Of a DNA stretch of 64,000 nucleotides, positions 15,829 through 24,656 are shown in pieces. This DNA comes from Hymenobacter fodinae. Its GTDB lineage: Bacteria > Bacteroidota > Bacteroidia > Cytophagales > Hymenobacteraceae. The position numbers and the translations under genes were made by a program. The stretch lies in assembly GCF_004745825.1 (NCBI RefSeq), contig NZ_SRLA01000001.1, positions 1,550,001 to 1,614,000 on the forward strand, read 5' to 3'. The notes under the pieces were generated by a model. It made no database searches and had not been told where the DNA came from. It was given only the letters and a program-made list of their open reading frames with translations. Numbering within the stretch: position 1 is the first letter of the stretch; the number at the start of each line of letters is the position of its first letter.

Positions 15829-16281
15829 CTAGCGTTTAGCGAGCAGCTGCGACAGATAGGCATCGTAGGCAGCGGGCCCGCCGGGGCGGTAACCGGTTTT
15901 AGCCAGCACCTTTCCTTCAGGGGAAAGCAGCACCACAAGCGGGAAAGAGCCCTCTTTATTGAGTTGCGCCGCCGCTTCTTCGTTGAGCTTGGTCTGCTCG
16001 GCCGGGAGCTTGTTTTTCTTGCTGCGCGGAAAGTCGAACCGGGCCAGCACAAACTTATCCTGGGCGTATCGCTGGAACTCCGGCTGGTCGAACACTTCCT
16101 GCTTGAGCATGATGCAGGGCTTGCACCAGTCGGAGCCCGAAAACACGGCCAACACGGGTTTGTTGGTGGCTTTGGCCTGTTGCAGGGCCTGGGTAAGGTT
16201 GGCATTCCAGGTAACCGCTAGGGTCTGGGCCTGACTGCGGCTGAGCAGTAGGGAAAAGAGGAAAACAAACAGGTAGCGCAT
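15829..16281 (-). CDS. Thioredoxin family protein, exported
   Basis: A 150-residue protein with a signal peptide (residues 1-18, SRSQAQ cleavage region) and a thioredoxin fold of the DsbD-gamma or thioredoxin_7 type. The active site is WCKPC (Cys53-Cys56), followed by the cis-proline region GSFPLVVLLSPEGKVL. It would act as a periplasmic thiol reductant or isomerase. It is the first gene of the operon with apbE, DUF4266 and DUF3570. Two GTTTTAATC direct repeats (minus-strand reading) lie 23-42 bp upstream of the start, suggesting regulation of the whole unit. Confidence 0.9.
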   Translation of the reverse strand: MRYLFVFLFSLLLSRSQAQTLAVTWNANLTQALQQAKATNKPVLAVFSGSDWCKPCIMLKQEVFDQPEFQRYAQDKFVLARFDFPRSKKNKLPAEQTKLNEEAAAQLNKEGSFPLVVLLSPEGKVLAKTGYRPGGPAAYDAYLSQLLAKR

Positions 16282-16303
16282 AGAGGGGAGGGCAAAAGGT
16301 CGT

Positions 16304-16323
16304 GATTAAAACCAGATTAAAAC
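16304..16323 (-). promoter_or_regulatory. Direct repeat operator upstream of the thioredoxin-apbE unit
   Basis: Two exact copies of GATTAAAAC (16304-16312 and 16315-16323; GTTTTAATC on the minus strand) spaced 11 bp start to start, 23 bp upstream of the thioredoxin ATG. One helical-turn spacing is typical of OmpR-family response regulator sites. The TTTTAA core also occurs in the repeat upstream of the RND pump at 22143-22159. Confidence 0.45.
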
Positions 16324-16420
16324 ACAACCCGTTCCCCCATACGGCGGCGCTTATTTTTCGGCGGTTTACAGCTCTAAATTTTTCGCCACCAGCGGCTAGG
16401 TCACCCGTGCTGCCTGCTTT

Positions 16421-17638
16421 TTATTCGTCGCCGCCCTGCCCCTTGGCCCGTTCGGCATCCAGAAAGTAGGCGCCCTGCCGAACCAGCCGAGTGGTATCGG
16501 GAATGGGGTCGAGGGGGGTTACGGCTACGTCGCCGTGGGCCGTGGCGCCGGCACGAATTTTCACACGCCGGAAGGTGGCGGTGCTGTCGGAAGCCTGGGT
16601 TTGTACGTAGGCGTAGCTCAGCTCCCCGGCCTGAATTATAGCATCTTCGGGCAAGGTGCGGGCCTTTTGTCCGGCCGTCTGGATGCGGGCGGCCACGTAC
16701 TGTCCGGGCAGCAGCGTTTCGGTTTCGGGGCCTTCGAGGTGGGCGTGTACCGTTACCGTGCGGGCATCATTCTCAAAAGCTTTGCCCACCAAGAACACCC
16801 GGGCGCGTAGGATTTCCTGGGCCATCTTCCGGCTGGGCACCGTGAACAGGATACTCTGGCCTACCCGCACCCGCGCCACGTCGCGCTCAAACACTTTAAG
16901 TTGTAGGTGCAGGTCGGAGCGGTCAACTATTTCTACCAGCACATCCTGCGGGTTCACATACTGGCCGGGGTTGGTGCTCACCGTACGCACATAGCCAGAA
17001 AGGGGGGTAGTGAGGCTCACGGTGGGCTGAATGCGGCCCGAGGCAGCCAGGCGCTCGGCGGAGATATTCAACTGGCCAAGCTGAGCGGCCAAGCTGCGCT
17101 GGGTAGCCTGCTCGGTGGCGTAGTCGGCCTGGGCTTGCTGGAGCTTGCGTTTGGCGCCCACATCTTCCACGTCGAGAATGCGCTGGCGCTCCAGTTCCTG
17201 GCTCAGGAAGCGCACCCGGGCCCGGCTTTGCAGGTAAGCCTCCTGGAGCTTGATATAGTCGGGGTGGCGCAGCACGGCCACGGTGGCGCCCTTCTTCACG
17301 AATTGCCCCGGTAGCACCTGCACCTGCTGCACGTAGCCGCCCAGCACCGCCGAAATAGACACCAGGTTCTGCGGGGGCACATCTACCACGCCGTTGGCCT
17401 GCACCTCTGAGGACATGTTCTGGCGCGTGAAGCCCCCCAGCGCAATGCCCGCTGCCCGCGCCTGCGCCGCCGAAATCGTTACCTGGTCGGGGTTAGCGGG
17501 AGCTTCGGGCGTTTCGGGGCGGGGCGGCGTAGCGCCTTTGGCCTCCGGGGAAGCCCCCTGTTTACAGCCGGCAAGGCTGGCAGCCAGCAGGAGGGAGGTC
17601 AGCGGAAGCGAGAAAGAAGGCGAAAGGAGAAACTTCAT
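16421..17638 (-). CDS. RND efflux periplasmic adaptor (CzcB/CusB type)
   Basis: A 405-residue membrane-fusion protein. The signal peptide ends at SLAGC (Cys25), so it is a lipoprotein. The order is the usual one: first lipoyl half (VSISAVLGGYVQQVQVLPGQFVKKGATVAVL), a long coiled-coil hairpin (LQEAYLQSRARVRFLSQELERQ...ATQRSLAAQLGQL), second lipoyl half (LTTPLSGYVRTVSTNPGQYVNPQDVLVEI), a beta-barrel and a membrane-proximal domain. It joins the RND pump to its outer-membrane channel and may bind metal. It is 62 bp downstream of the pump gene on the same strand, and so in the same unit. Confidence 0.92.
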   Translation of the reverse strand: MKFLLSPSFSLPLTSLLLAASLAGCKQGASPEAKGATPPRPETPEAPANPDQVTISAAQARAAGIALGGFTRQNMSSEVQANGVVDVPPQNLVSISAVLGGYVQQVQVLPGQFVKKGATVAVLRHPDYIKLQEAYLQSRARVRFLSQELERQRILDVEDVGAKRKLQQAQADYATEQATQRSLAAQLGQLNISAERLAASGRIQPTVSLTTPLSGYVRTVSTNPGQYVNPQDVLVEIVDRSDLHLQLKVFERDVARVRVGQSILFTVPSRKMAQEILRARVFLVGKAFENDARTVTVHAHLEGPETETLLPGQYVAARIQTAGQKARTLPEDAIIQAGELSYAYVQTQASDSTATFRRVKIRAGATAHGDVAVTPLDPIPDTTRLVRQGAYFLDAERAKGQGGDE

Positions 17639-17700
17639 GGAGCCAGCCCCAGCGGGCAGGATAAACGTGAAAAGAAACAGTGGCCTAGCAACAGATGCCG

Positions 17701-20700
17701 TTACTCATCGGTGCCCGCCAAGGCTTGCAGACCAATAACTACCTCGTTGTACTGGCGCACTTGGTCGAGGTAGGCCTGTTGGATTTGCCAGGCCGGCTCG
17801 GTATTCACCACGTAAGTAACGTAGTCGATGTCGCCGGCGCGGAAGCTTTTTTCGGCCGTAGTCAGGATGAGGCGGGCCTGGGGCAGGGCGTCGCGCTCGT
17901 AGTAAGTGAGGGAGGCGCGGGCCCGGCGCAGTTGCTGGCGCAGGGCAGCTTGCTGGCCCGTCAGCTGGGTGGTGGCGTAGGTCAGTTGGTTGTCGGCGGC
18001 TTGCTCACCCAAGCGGGCGGCGGCAATGCGGGCCTTTTGCGCCCCGCCCAGCAGCGGCACCGAAAGCCCCGCCTGCGCCACCTGAAATCCTTTTTCCTTG
18101 TTGATGCTCTGGTTGAAGTAGCCCACGCGCACATCGGGGAGGCGGCGCAGTTGTTCCACCTGGGTCTGGCGCTGACTCTGGGTCAGTTCCTGCCGCAACA
18201 GGCTTAGGGTGGGGTTAGAGTCGGAGGAAAGGCTGGCGGTATCAGCGGCCGATAGCACGGCCACGGCGTTTTCGGTGGTATCGATGCGGGTGGGCGCAGT
18301 GCCGAGTAGGAGGGCTAGTTGCTGCTGCTGCACGGCAATGGCGGTAAGCGTGTTGGCCAACTGGTTCTGCAGCTCCCGCGAGCGGGCCTCGGCCGATACC
18401 TGCTCCAACCGGTTAGTTTCACCTACTTGATACCGGATTTTTGCGGCCCGGGCGGCGCGGCGGTACAAGCTATCCTGGCGGCGCAGTAGGGCGGCGCGGC
18501 GGTAGGTGAGCAGCAGCTCGTAGTAGGTACTGCGAATGTTCTGGCTGAGCTCCCGGCGCTGCACCCGGCCGCGCTGTTCTGCCGTGAGAGCCTGACTTTC
18601 CAGCAGACGGCGCTGGGCCGCGTACACGTTGGGCAGCGAGGTCTGCTGAATTACGTTGAAGCTCTGGTCGGTAAGCGGCCCCGAAATCTGGCCCCGCTGG
18701 TAATCGAGCACAGTACGCGGAATATCGTAGCCGGTGCGGGTGAGGGCGCGCTGCTGCTGGGCCTGCAACGCCGACGACTGCAACGACAGGTTTTGCCGTA
18801 GGCCAGTCTGCAAGGCTTGCTGCAGCGTGAGCGGAGAACCCACGGGTGCTGTCGGTGCTGAAGGGACCGTCTGCGCCTGGCCTAGTACGGGCAAACCCAA
18901 CAGCGCTAGCACTACACTAAGCGCTACCACTGGCCTAGCGGGCGATCCATCTGGTGCGGTGGGTGCGGTTGGTGTCGCATCGGCATCATCAGAGGTGAAG
19001 AAGGTGTAGAGCACCGGCAGCACCAATAGGGTAAGCAAGGTGGCCGTAATCAGCCCGCCAATTACCACCGTAGCCAAAGGCTTCTGCACCTCCGCGCCGG
19101 CCGAGTTGCTCAGTGCCATGGGCAAGAAGCCTAGCGAGGCCACGGAGGCCGTGAGCAAGACCGGCCGGAACCGCTCGGCGGTGGCCCGTAGCACCCGTTC
19201 GCGCACGTTGCGCACGCCGGCATGAGCCAGCTCGTTGAGACTGGCTACCAGCACAATGCCGTTGAGTACGGCCACCCCAAACAACGCAATAAAGCCCACG
19301 CCCGCCGAAATACTGAACGGCATCCCGCGCAGCCACAGGGCCAGAATACCCCCGATGGTAGCCAGCGGAATACCCGTGAAAATCAGGGCCGCCTGCTTCA
19401 CGGAGTTAAAGGATAGGTACAATAGCAAGAAGATGAGCAGCAGGGAGATAGGAACTACCACGCTTAAACGGGCCTTGGCCTGCTGCAGGTTCTCGAAGGC
19501 CCCGCCGTACTTGATGCTGTAGCCCGTGGGCAGCTTCAGGCTGGCATCGAGCTTGCCCTGAATTTCCTGCACCAGGCTCTGCACGTCGCGGCCGCGCACG
19601 TTTACGCCAATGTTGATGCGGCGGCGCGCATCGTCGCGCGAGATTTGGGCGGGGGCGCTGCGGTAGGCCACCGTAGCAACTTCTTCCAGCGGCACTTTCT
19701 GGCCTAAGGGCGTATCCACGTACAGATTGCGTAGGTCGCCGAGGCCTTGGCGGCTGGTGCTGTCGAGGCGCAGAACCAGGTCGTAGCGCCGCTCACCTTC
19801 GTACACCTGGCCCGCCACGTCGCCCGCGAAGGAGGAGCGCAGCAGGGTGTTCAGGTCCGACACATTGAGGCCATATTGAGCCAGTTTCTGGCGGTCGTAA
19901 GTGACGCGCAGCTGGGGCAGGGCCGCAATCTGTTCCACTTTCAGGTCGCCTACCCCTTCCAGGGGACGAATGAGGGCGGCGGCCTGAGTGGCTTTCTCAA
20001 ACAGCACAGCCAGGTCCTCGCCGTAAATCTTGATGCTGATATCCGATTTCGCGCCTGAAATAAGCTCATTAAAGCGCATTTGAATGGGCTGTTGAAACTC
20101 CACGTTCACGCCGGGGATGTTAGCCAGGGCCTCGTTCATCTTGCCCGCCAGCCCCTCCCGCGAGTCAGCCGACGTCCACTCGCCCTGGTCCTTCAGCACT
20201 ACAATCTGGTCGGAATCCTCGAACGACATGGGGTCGGTGGGGATTTCGGAAGTACCAATTTTACCCACCACTTGCTCTACCTCTGGGAATTTCTGGAGCA
20301 GAATCTGCTGCACTTTGGTGGTGGTAGCAATGCTCTGGCTCAGTGAGGAGCCCGGCGAAAGCGTTACGTTCACGGCAAAGTCGCCCTCATCAAGCTGGGG
20401 AATAAACTCGCCGCCCATGCGCCAAAACAGCACCCCCGACAGCGCCAACAGGCCTAGGGCCAGCGCCACCACGGCCCCGCGCATCCGGAGGGCGCCCTGA
20501 ATCAGGGGCTCGTAGCCGCGCAGCAGGAACTGCATGATGCGGTGGGCCAGGGTACCTTCTTCCTTGATATCCTTGCGCAAGGCCCATGCCGACACGGCCG
20601 GCACGTAGGTGAGGCAGAGGAGCATAGCGCCCACAATGGCGAAGCTCACGGTGAGGGCCATGGGCCGGAACATCTTACCCTCAATGCCGGTGAGGGCAAG

Positions 20701-22080
20701 AATGGGGAAGTACACAATCAGGATGATGAGCTGCCCAAACAGGGCCGAGCGCATCATGCGGGTGGCGGCCGTTTCGGCCACCTGGTCCATGGTTTCGTGC
20801 TCCGTTTCCTGCCGGAAGTGCACGATGTGGAAGATCATGGCTTCCACGATAATCACGGCCCCGTCCACAATCAGCCCGAAGTCAAGGGCGCCCAGACTCA
20901 TGAGGTTGGCCGACACGTCAAAAGTGCGCATCATGCCCAGGGCAAACAGCATGCACAGCGGAATCATGGAGGCCACTACCAGTCCCGCCCGGAAGTTGCC
21001 CAGCAGAATCAGAAGCACCAGAATCACGATGACGCCGCCCTCAATTAGGTTTTTGGTGACGGTGTGAATGGCTTTGTCGATAAGCTTGGTGCGGTCGAGG
21101 AAGGGCACCACTTCTAGGCCAGGCGGCAGGGTTTTTTCGATTTCCGCTACACGCGCCTTCACGCCCTTGATGGTTTGCTCCGAAGAGGCACCCTTGAGCA
21201 TAAGCACAATACCGCCCACCGTTTCGCCGCCGCCGTTGCGAGTCATGGCGCCGTAGCGCATGGAGTGCCCGAAGCGCACCTGCGCCACATCGCGCACCAG
21301 CAGGGGCGCATTCTGGGCGGCCTGCTTGATAACGATGGTGCCCACATCATCCAGCGACGACACGCGGCCCTCGCCCCGGATGAAATAGCCATTGCGGCCG
21401 CGCTCTAGGTAAGAACCGCCGGTGTTGGCGTTGTTGTCTTGTAAGGCCTGAAACAGTTCCGGCATAGTCACGCCGGCCGCATTGAGCTGATCGGGGTTTA
21501 CGCTAACCTCATACTGCCGCACGTAGCCCCCGAAGCTGCTCACGTCTACCACGCCGGGCACGCCGGCCAGGGGGCGCTTGATAAGCCAGTCCTGCACGTC
21601 GCGCAGGGCGCTAAGGGAGTACTTGTCTTCGTAGCCTTTCTTGACGTGGATGCTGTACTGATAAATCTCGCCTAGGCCAGTTGTGATAGGTGCCATTTGG
21701 GGGGCGGCCCCAGTGCCCAGCTCGGCCTGAGCGGTGGTGAGCTTCTCGGCCACCAACTGGCGGGTGCGGTAGGTGTCGATGTCGTCTTCAAACACCACCG
21801 TAATCACCGAGAGCCCAAACCGCGAAATGGAGCGAATTTCCGTCACGCCGGGGATGGTGCGCAGCTGCAGTTCCAGGGGCACCGTGAGCAGCTGCTCCAC
21901 TTCCTGGGCCGCTAGGGCCGGGCTCTGCGTGATAACCTGCACCTGGTTATTGGTGACGTCGGGAATGGCATCGAGGGGCAGGTGGGCGGCCGAATAGCCG
22001 CCCCAGCCCACCAACGCCACCAGCAGCAGCACCACGAACAGCTTGTTATGAATGCTGGCCGCTATGATTTTTGAAAGCAT
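17701..22080 (-). CDS. CusA/CzcA-type heavy-metal RND pump fused to a TolC-like channel
   Basis: A 1459-residue protein from the ATG at 22080 (MLSKIIAASIHNKLF). Residues 1 to about 1040 are a complete heavy-metal RND transporter: 12 helices, large periplasmic loops, and the HME motif DFGLIVDGAVIIVEA with its proton-relay acids. Residues from about 1070 to the end are an outer-membrane efflux protein (TolC/CzcC) with long helical repeats. Between them are a proline/alanine-rich linker and a hydrophobic run PVVALSVVLALLGLPVLGQAQ that looks like the retained signal peptide of the channel. The fused protein may be cut there to release the channel. It would export Cu(I), Zn, Co or similar ions; specificity cannot be read. 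CzcA-CzcC fusions of this length are known in Bacteroidota. Confidence 0.93.
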   Translation of the reverse strand: MLSKIIAASIHNKLFVVLLLVALVGWGGYSAAHLPLDAIPDVTNNQVQVITQSPALAAQEVEQLLTVPLELQLRTIPGVTEIRSISRFGLSVITVVFEDDIDTYRTRQLVAEKLTTAQAELGTGAAPQMAPITTGLGEIYQYSIHVKKGYEDKYSLSALRDVQDWLIKRPLAGVPGVVDVSSFGGYVRQYEVSVNPDQLNAAGVTMPELFQALQDNNANTGGSYLERGRNGYFIRGEGRVSSLDDVGTIVIKQAAQNAPLLVRDVAQVRFGHSMRYGAMTRNGGGETVGGIVLMLKGASSEQTIKGVKARVAEIEKTLPPGLEVVPFLDRTKLIDKAIHTVTKNLIEGGVIVILVLLILLGNFRAGLVVASMIPLCMLFALGMMRTFDVSANLMSLGALDFGLIVDGAVIIVEAMIFHIVHFRQETEHETMDQVAETAATRMMRSALFGQLIILIVYFPILALTGIEGKMFRPMALTVSFAIVGAMLLCLTYVPAVSAWALRKDIKEEGTLAHRIMQFLLRGYEPLIQGALRMRGAVVALALGLLALSGVLFWRMGGEFIPQLDEGDFAVNVTLSPGSSLSQSIATTTKVQQILLQKFPEVEQVVGKIGTSEIPTDPMSFEDSDQIVVLKDQGEWTSADSREGLAGKMNEALANIPGVNVEFQQPIQMRFNELISGAKSDISIKIYGEDLAVLFEKATQAAALIRPLEGVGDLKVEQIAALPQLRVTYDRQKLAQYGLNVSDLNTLLRSSFAGDVAGQVYEGERRYDLVLRLDSTSRQGLGDLRNLYVDTPLGQKVPLEEVATVAYRSAPAQISRDDARRRINIGVNVRGRDVQSLVQEIQGKLDASLKLPTGYSIKYGGAFENLQQAKARLSVVVPISLLLIFLLLYLSFNSVKQAALIFTGIPLATIGGILALWLRGMPFSISAGVGFIALFGVAVLNGIVLVASLNELAHAGVRNVRERVLRATAERFRPVLLTASVASLGFLPMALSNSAGAEVQKPLATVVIGGLITATLLTLLVLPVLYTFFTSDDADATPTAPTAPDGSPARPVVALSVVLALLGLPVLGQAQTVPSAPTAPVGSPLTLQQALQTGLRQNLSLQSSALQAQQQRALTRTGYDIPRTVLDYQRGQISGPLTDQSFNVIQQTSLPNVYAAQRRLLESQALTAEQRGRVQRRELSQNIRSTYYELLLTYRRAALLRRQDSLYRRAARAAKIRYQVGETNRLEQVSAEARSRELQNQLANTLTAIAVQQQQLALLLGTAPTRIDTTENAVAVLSAADTASLSSDSNPTLSLLRQELTQSQRQTQVEQLRRLPDVRVGYFNQSINKEKGFQVAQAGLSVPLLGGAQKARIAAARLGEQAADNQLTYATTQLTGQQAALRQQLRRARASLTYYERDALPQARLILTTAEKSFRAGDIDYVTYVVNTEPAWQIQQAYLDQVRQYNEVVIGLQALAGTDE

Positions 22081-22142
22081 CGAAAGTCGGTTTTGCGTCC
22101 GCAAAGAACGCAAGCTCAGCCCAGGCGGGTGGCCGCAAGCAC

Positions 22143-22159
22143 CTTAAGATTTCCTTAAA
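22143..22159. promoter_or_regulatory. PmrA/CusR-like direct repeat operator
   Basis: CTTAAG-N5-CTTAAA, with half-sites at 22143-22148 and 22154-22159, 63 bp upstream of the RND pump start. Spacing and sequence match the tandem CTTAAG-N5-CTTAAG type bound by some OmpR-family regulators such as PmrA. The likely binder is the response regulator encoded at 22593. Confidence 0.5.
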
Positions 22160-22251
22160 ATCACCGTGACGACTGGTTGGGCACTATCATCAACGCCCAA
22201 TAAGCAGTAGGTTCACAGCCTGAAAACAACGGCCTAAGCTAAGATTAGAGC

Positions 22252-22536
22252 CTAGTTCCCCTCCTTAGATAGGGAGGGGTTAGGGGTGGTTGACTACTCG
22301 TTGTTTAGCCTGACTGTCATGTCGAGCCTGTCGAGACATCTCGCGTGCTGATGTCGCGGTAGTATTCGTCATGCTGAGCTTGTCGAAGCATCTCTACCGG
22401 TTCGTTGAGTTAGCCCTAGGCCAGTGGATAGCCAACGGTAGAGATGCTTGGACTCCGCTCAGCATGACGTTTTAGAGTGGTTGTTCTAGGCCAGTCAACC
22501 ACCCCTAGCCCCTCCTTATCTAAGGAGGGGAACTAG
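22252..22536. repeat. Composite intergenic inverted-repeat element
   Basis: Terminal arms 22252-22294 and 22494-22536 are 43 bp each and match at 41 positions. They begin CTAGTTCCCCTCC and contain C-rich runs. Inside is an inner inverted repeat (22367-22399 with 22436-22469; CGTCATGCTGAGC family) and a lone half of a second family (22315-22350; GTCATGTCGAG type). CTAGGCC copies lie at 22418, 22487 and 22548. It fills the 512-bp gap between the divergent pump and response regulator genes. No reading frame is evident, so it is non-coding and MITE-like. Confidence 0.7.
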
Positions 22537-22592
22537 ACTTTAGCTTCTAGGCCTGCTAACAGTTGCCTTTCACTCATCGATAAAAGCATCCT

Positions 22593-23258
22593 ATGCGCAT
22601 TCTGGTCATTGAAGACGAGCCCGGCATTGCCCGATTTCTGAAGCAAGGCCTGGAAGAAGAGGCCTACGCCGTGGAGGTGGCCGACAACGGCCTTGAGGGG
22701 TTGGCGCGGGCCTTGGAACAGGCCTACGACCTGCTGCTGGTAGATTGGATGCTGCCCGGTCTCTCGGGCTTAGAGGTATGCCGTCAGTTGCGGGCCGCCC
22801 AAAACCATACGCCCCTATTGTTTCTCACGGCCAAGGACACCGTGCAGGATACCATTGCAGGTCTACAGGCCGGCGCCAACGACTATATCAAGAAGCCTTT
22901 CCACTTCGAGGAGCTGCTGGAGCGCATCCGGGTGCAGCTGCGGCCAGCGGCGGGTCCGCCCGAGCGGTTCACGGTGGGGCCCATTGCGCTGGATGTGGCT
23001 ACCCATCAGGTGTTCCGCGACGATGAGGAAATTGCCCTGACCCAAAAGGAGTTTGCCCTGCTGGAGTACCTACTGCGCCACAAGGGCAACGTGTGCCGCC
23101 GGCAGAGCATTATTGAGCAGGTCTGGGACATTCACTTCGAGTACAATACCGGCGTGATTGACGTGTACATGAACGCCCTGCGCAAGAAATTGCGCCTCAG
23201 CAAAGACGAAGATTACCTGCAAACCATCCGCGGCATTGGCTATGTCGCCCGCGACTAA
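22593..23258 (+). CDS. OmpR/PhoB family response regulator
   Basis: A 221-residue protein. The receiver domain has the acidic pair in MRILVIEDEP, phospho-acceptor Asp51 (LLLVDWMLPG), Thr79 in LFLTAKD and Lys101 in YIKKPF. The C-terminal half is a winged-helix domain (LTQKEFALLEYLLRHKG, VDVYMNALRKKL-like, TIRGIGYVARD). Its stop codon is immediately followed by the ATG of the histidine kinase, so they form a two-component system. Similarity in architecture to CusR/CopR, and its place next to the RND pump, suggest metal-responsive control of efflux. A CTTAAG tandem repeat in the intergenic gap is a likely binding site. Confidence 0.94.
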   Translation: MRILVIEDEPGIARFLKQGLEEEAYAVEVADNGLEGLARALEQAYDLLLVDWMLPGLSGLEVCRQLRAAQNHTPLLFLTAKDTVQDTIAGLQAGANDYIKKPFHFEELLERIRVQLRPAAGPPERFTVGPIALDVATHQVFRDDEEIALTQKEFALLEYLLRHKGNVCRRQSIIEQVWDIHFEYNTGVIDVYMNALRKKLRLSKDEDYLQTIRGIGYVARD

Positions 23259-24656
23259 ATGGCTCTCACGTTCAAAAACCGCATTGCGCTGCAGTATACC
23301 CTGGCCACCGCCGCGTTGGTGGCCGTGGCCTACGCGCTGGTGTTTCTGGTGGTGCGGCAGCAAGTGTACGCCGGCCTCGATGCCCGCCTGCGCTTTGAGG
23401 CGGCTAAGCACAGCCGGGAGCTGAGCATTGTGGGGCACCGGATTCAGTTTGCCCACCGCGGCGAGTGGGAGGAGCGGGAGCACCGCGAAGTAGACGTCGA
23501 CCCTATTTTCTTGCAGATAAACGATTTGTACGGCCACTTGCTCGACCGCTCGCCCAACCTCAAGGCCGACCAGTTGGTGTTTGACCCCAAGCAGGCTGAG
23601 CAGCGCTTGCTCAACCTAGAGTTGCGGGGAAAAGCCGTGCGGCAGGCCCAGGAAACCATTCTGCGTAATGGGCAGCCAGTGGGCTACGTGGTGGCGGCCA
23701 TTTCTTCGGAGGACGCCCAGCACGTGCTCAGCAGCCTGGGGGTGGTGCTGCTGCTCTCATTCCCGGTGGTGCTGCTAGGCCTGTTTGGTTGCGCGCGGGT
23801 GTTGGCGGGGCGCAGCATCGCGCCCATCAGCGAAATTACAGCCACCACCAACCGCATCACCCGCAACAACCTCACTGAGCGCATTGCCTTACCCGCCCGC
23901 CCCGATGAGTTACACACGCTGGCCACCGCTATTAACGGGTTACTGGCCCGCATTGAGCAGGCCGTGGAGCGGGAAAAACAGTTCACGGCCGACGCCTCCC
24001 ATGAGCTGCACACTCCCCTGGCCGTGCTTAAGGGCACGCTAGAAGTGCTGGTGCGCAAGCCTCGCACCGCCCCCGAATATGTGGAGAGCATCACGCTCAG
24101 CATCAAAGAAATTGACCGCCTGACCCAGCTGGTGGACCAACTCCTCCTGCTGGCCCGCTTCGACGATGCGGGGCAGATGACGGTACGCCGCCAGGAGCTG
24201 TCAGTAGTAAGCGCGGTGCACGAGGTGCTCTACCGCCTCCGCTCAGAGCTGGGTGCTAAGCGCATTCGCGTAGACGTGCAGGACCACGCTACCCAGACCG
24301 TAGCCTCTGACCCGTTCATGGTAGATCTGATTCTGGATAATCTGCTGTCCAATGCCGTGAAGTACTCGTCGGCCGGCTCCGCTATCATCATTGGACTGAC
24401 CGACTCGGAGGGTGGCCTACGGTGTACCATTACCGATGCCGGCATTGGGATTCGGGCCGAGGATCTGTCGCGCATTTTTGACCCATTGTACCGCTCCGAT
24501 GCCCTGGCTCACAAGCACATCGGAGGCACTGGCCTAGGCCTCTCTATTGTGGCCAAGGCGTGTACGTTGCTGGGGATTCAGCTTTCCGTGGATAGCACGC
24601 TAGGCCAGGGTACCACATTTACGTTGCTGTTTCCGGCGCAGCACCCGGAGGCCTAG
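23259..24656 (+). CDS. Sensor histidine kinase (CusS/CopS-like)
   Basis: A 465-residue membrane kinase. TM1 is at about 10-33, a periplasmic sensor loop runs from about 34 to 158, TM2 is at about 159-181, and a HAMP domain follows (RSIAPISEITATTNRI). The dimerisation/H-box is FTADASHELHTPL (His248). The ATPase domain has LDNLLSNAVKYS (N box), DAGIGIRAEDLSRIFDPLYR (G1 and F boxes) and GGTGLGLSIV (G2). It phosphorylates the regulator encoded directly upstream (0 bp gap). The sensor loop is rich in histidine and charged residues (HRGEWEEREHREVDVDP), compatible with metal sensing. The stop codon is formed by a GGCCTAG copy and overlaps the convergent GH88 stop region by 4 bp. Confidence 0.93.
   Translation: MALTFKNRIALQYTLATAALVAVAYALVFLVVRQQVYAGLDARLRFEAAKHSRELSIVGHRIQFAHRGEWEEREHREVDVDPIFLQINDLYGHLLDRSPNLKADQLVFDPKQAEQRLLNLELRGKAVRQAQETILRNGQPVGYVVAAISSEDAQHVLSSLGVVLLLSFPVVLLGLFGCARVLAGRSIAPISEITATTNRITRNNLTERIALPARPDELHTLATAINGLLARIEQAVEREKQFTADASHELHTPLAVLKGTLEVLVRKPRTAPEYVESITLSIKEIDRLTQLVDQLLLLARFDDAGQMTVRRQELSVVSAVHEVLYRLRSELGAKRIRVDVQDHATQTVASDPFMVDLILDNLLSNAVKYSSAGSAIIIGLTDSEGGLRCTITDAGIGIRAEDLSRIFDPLYRSDALAHKHIGGTGLGLSIVAKACTLLGIQLSVDSTLGQGTTFTLLFPAQHPEA

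Noticed and set aside
15825..16205. N-terminal extension of the ApbE frame
   Set aside because: The extra 127 codons overlap the thioredoxin gene in another frame and are Ser/Pro/Arg-rich noise; the signal peptide begins at 15824.
22081..22592. Possible CRISPR-like array in the pump/regulator gap
   Set aside because: Repeats are inverted and nested, not direct at regular spacing, and no cas genes are nearby.
23070..24475. Antisense frames in the histidine kinase gene
   Set aside because: Several minus-strand frames of 60-155 codons overlap the regulator and kinase; none has family motifs or a plausible start context.
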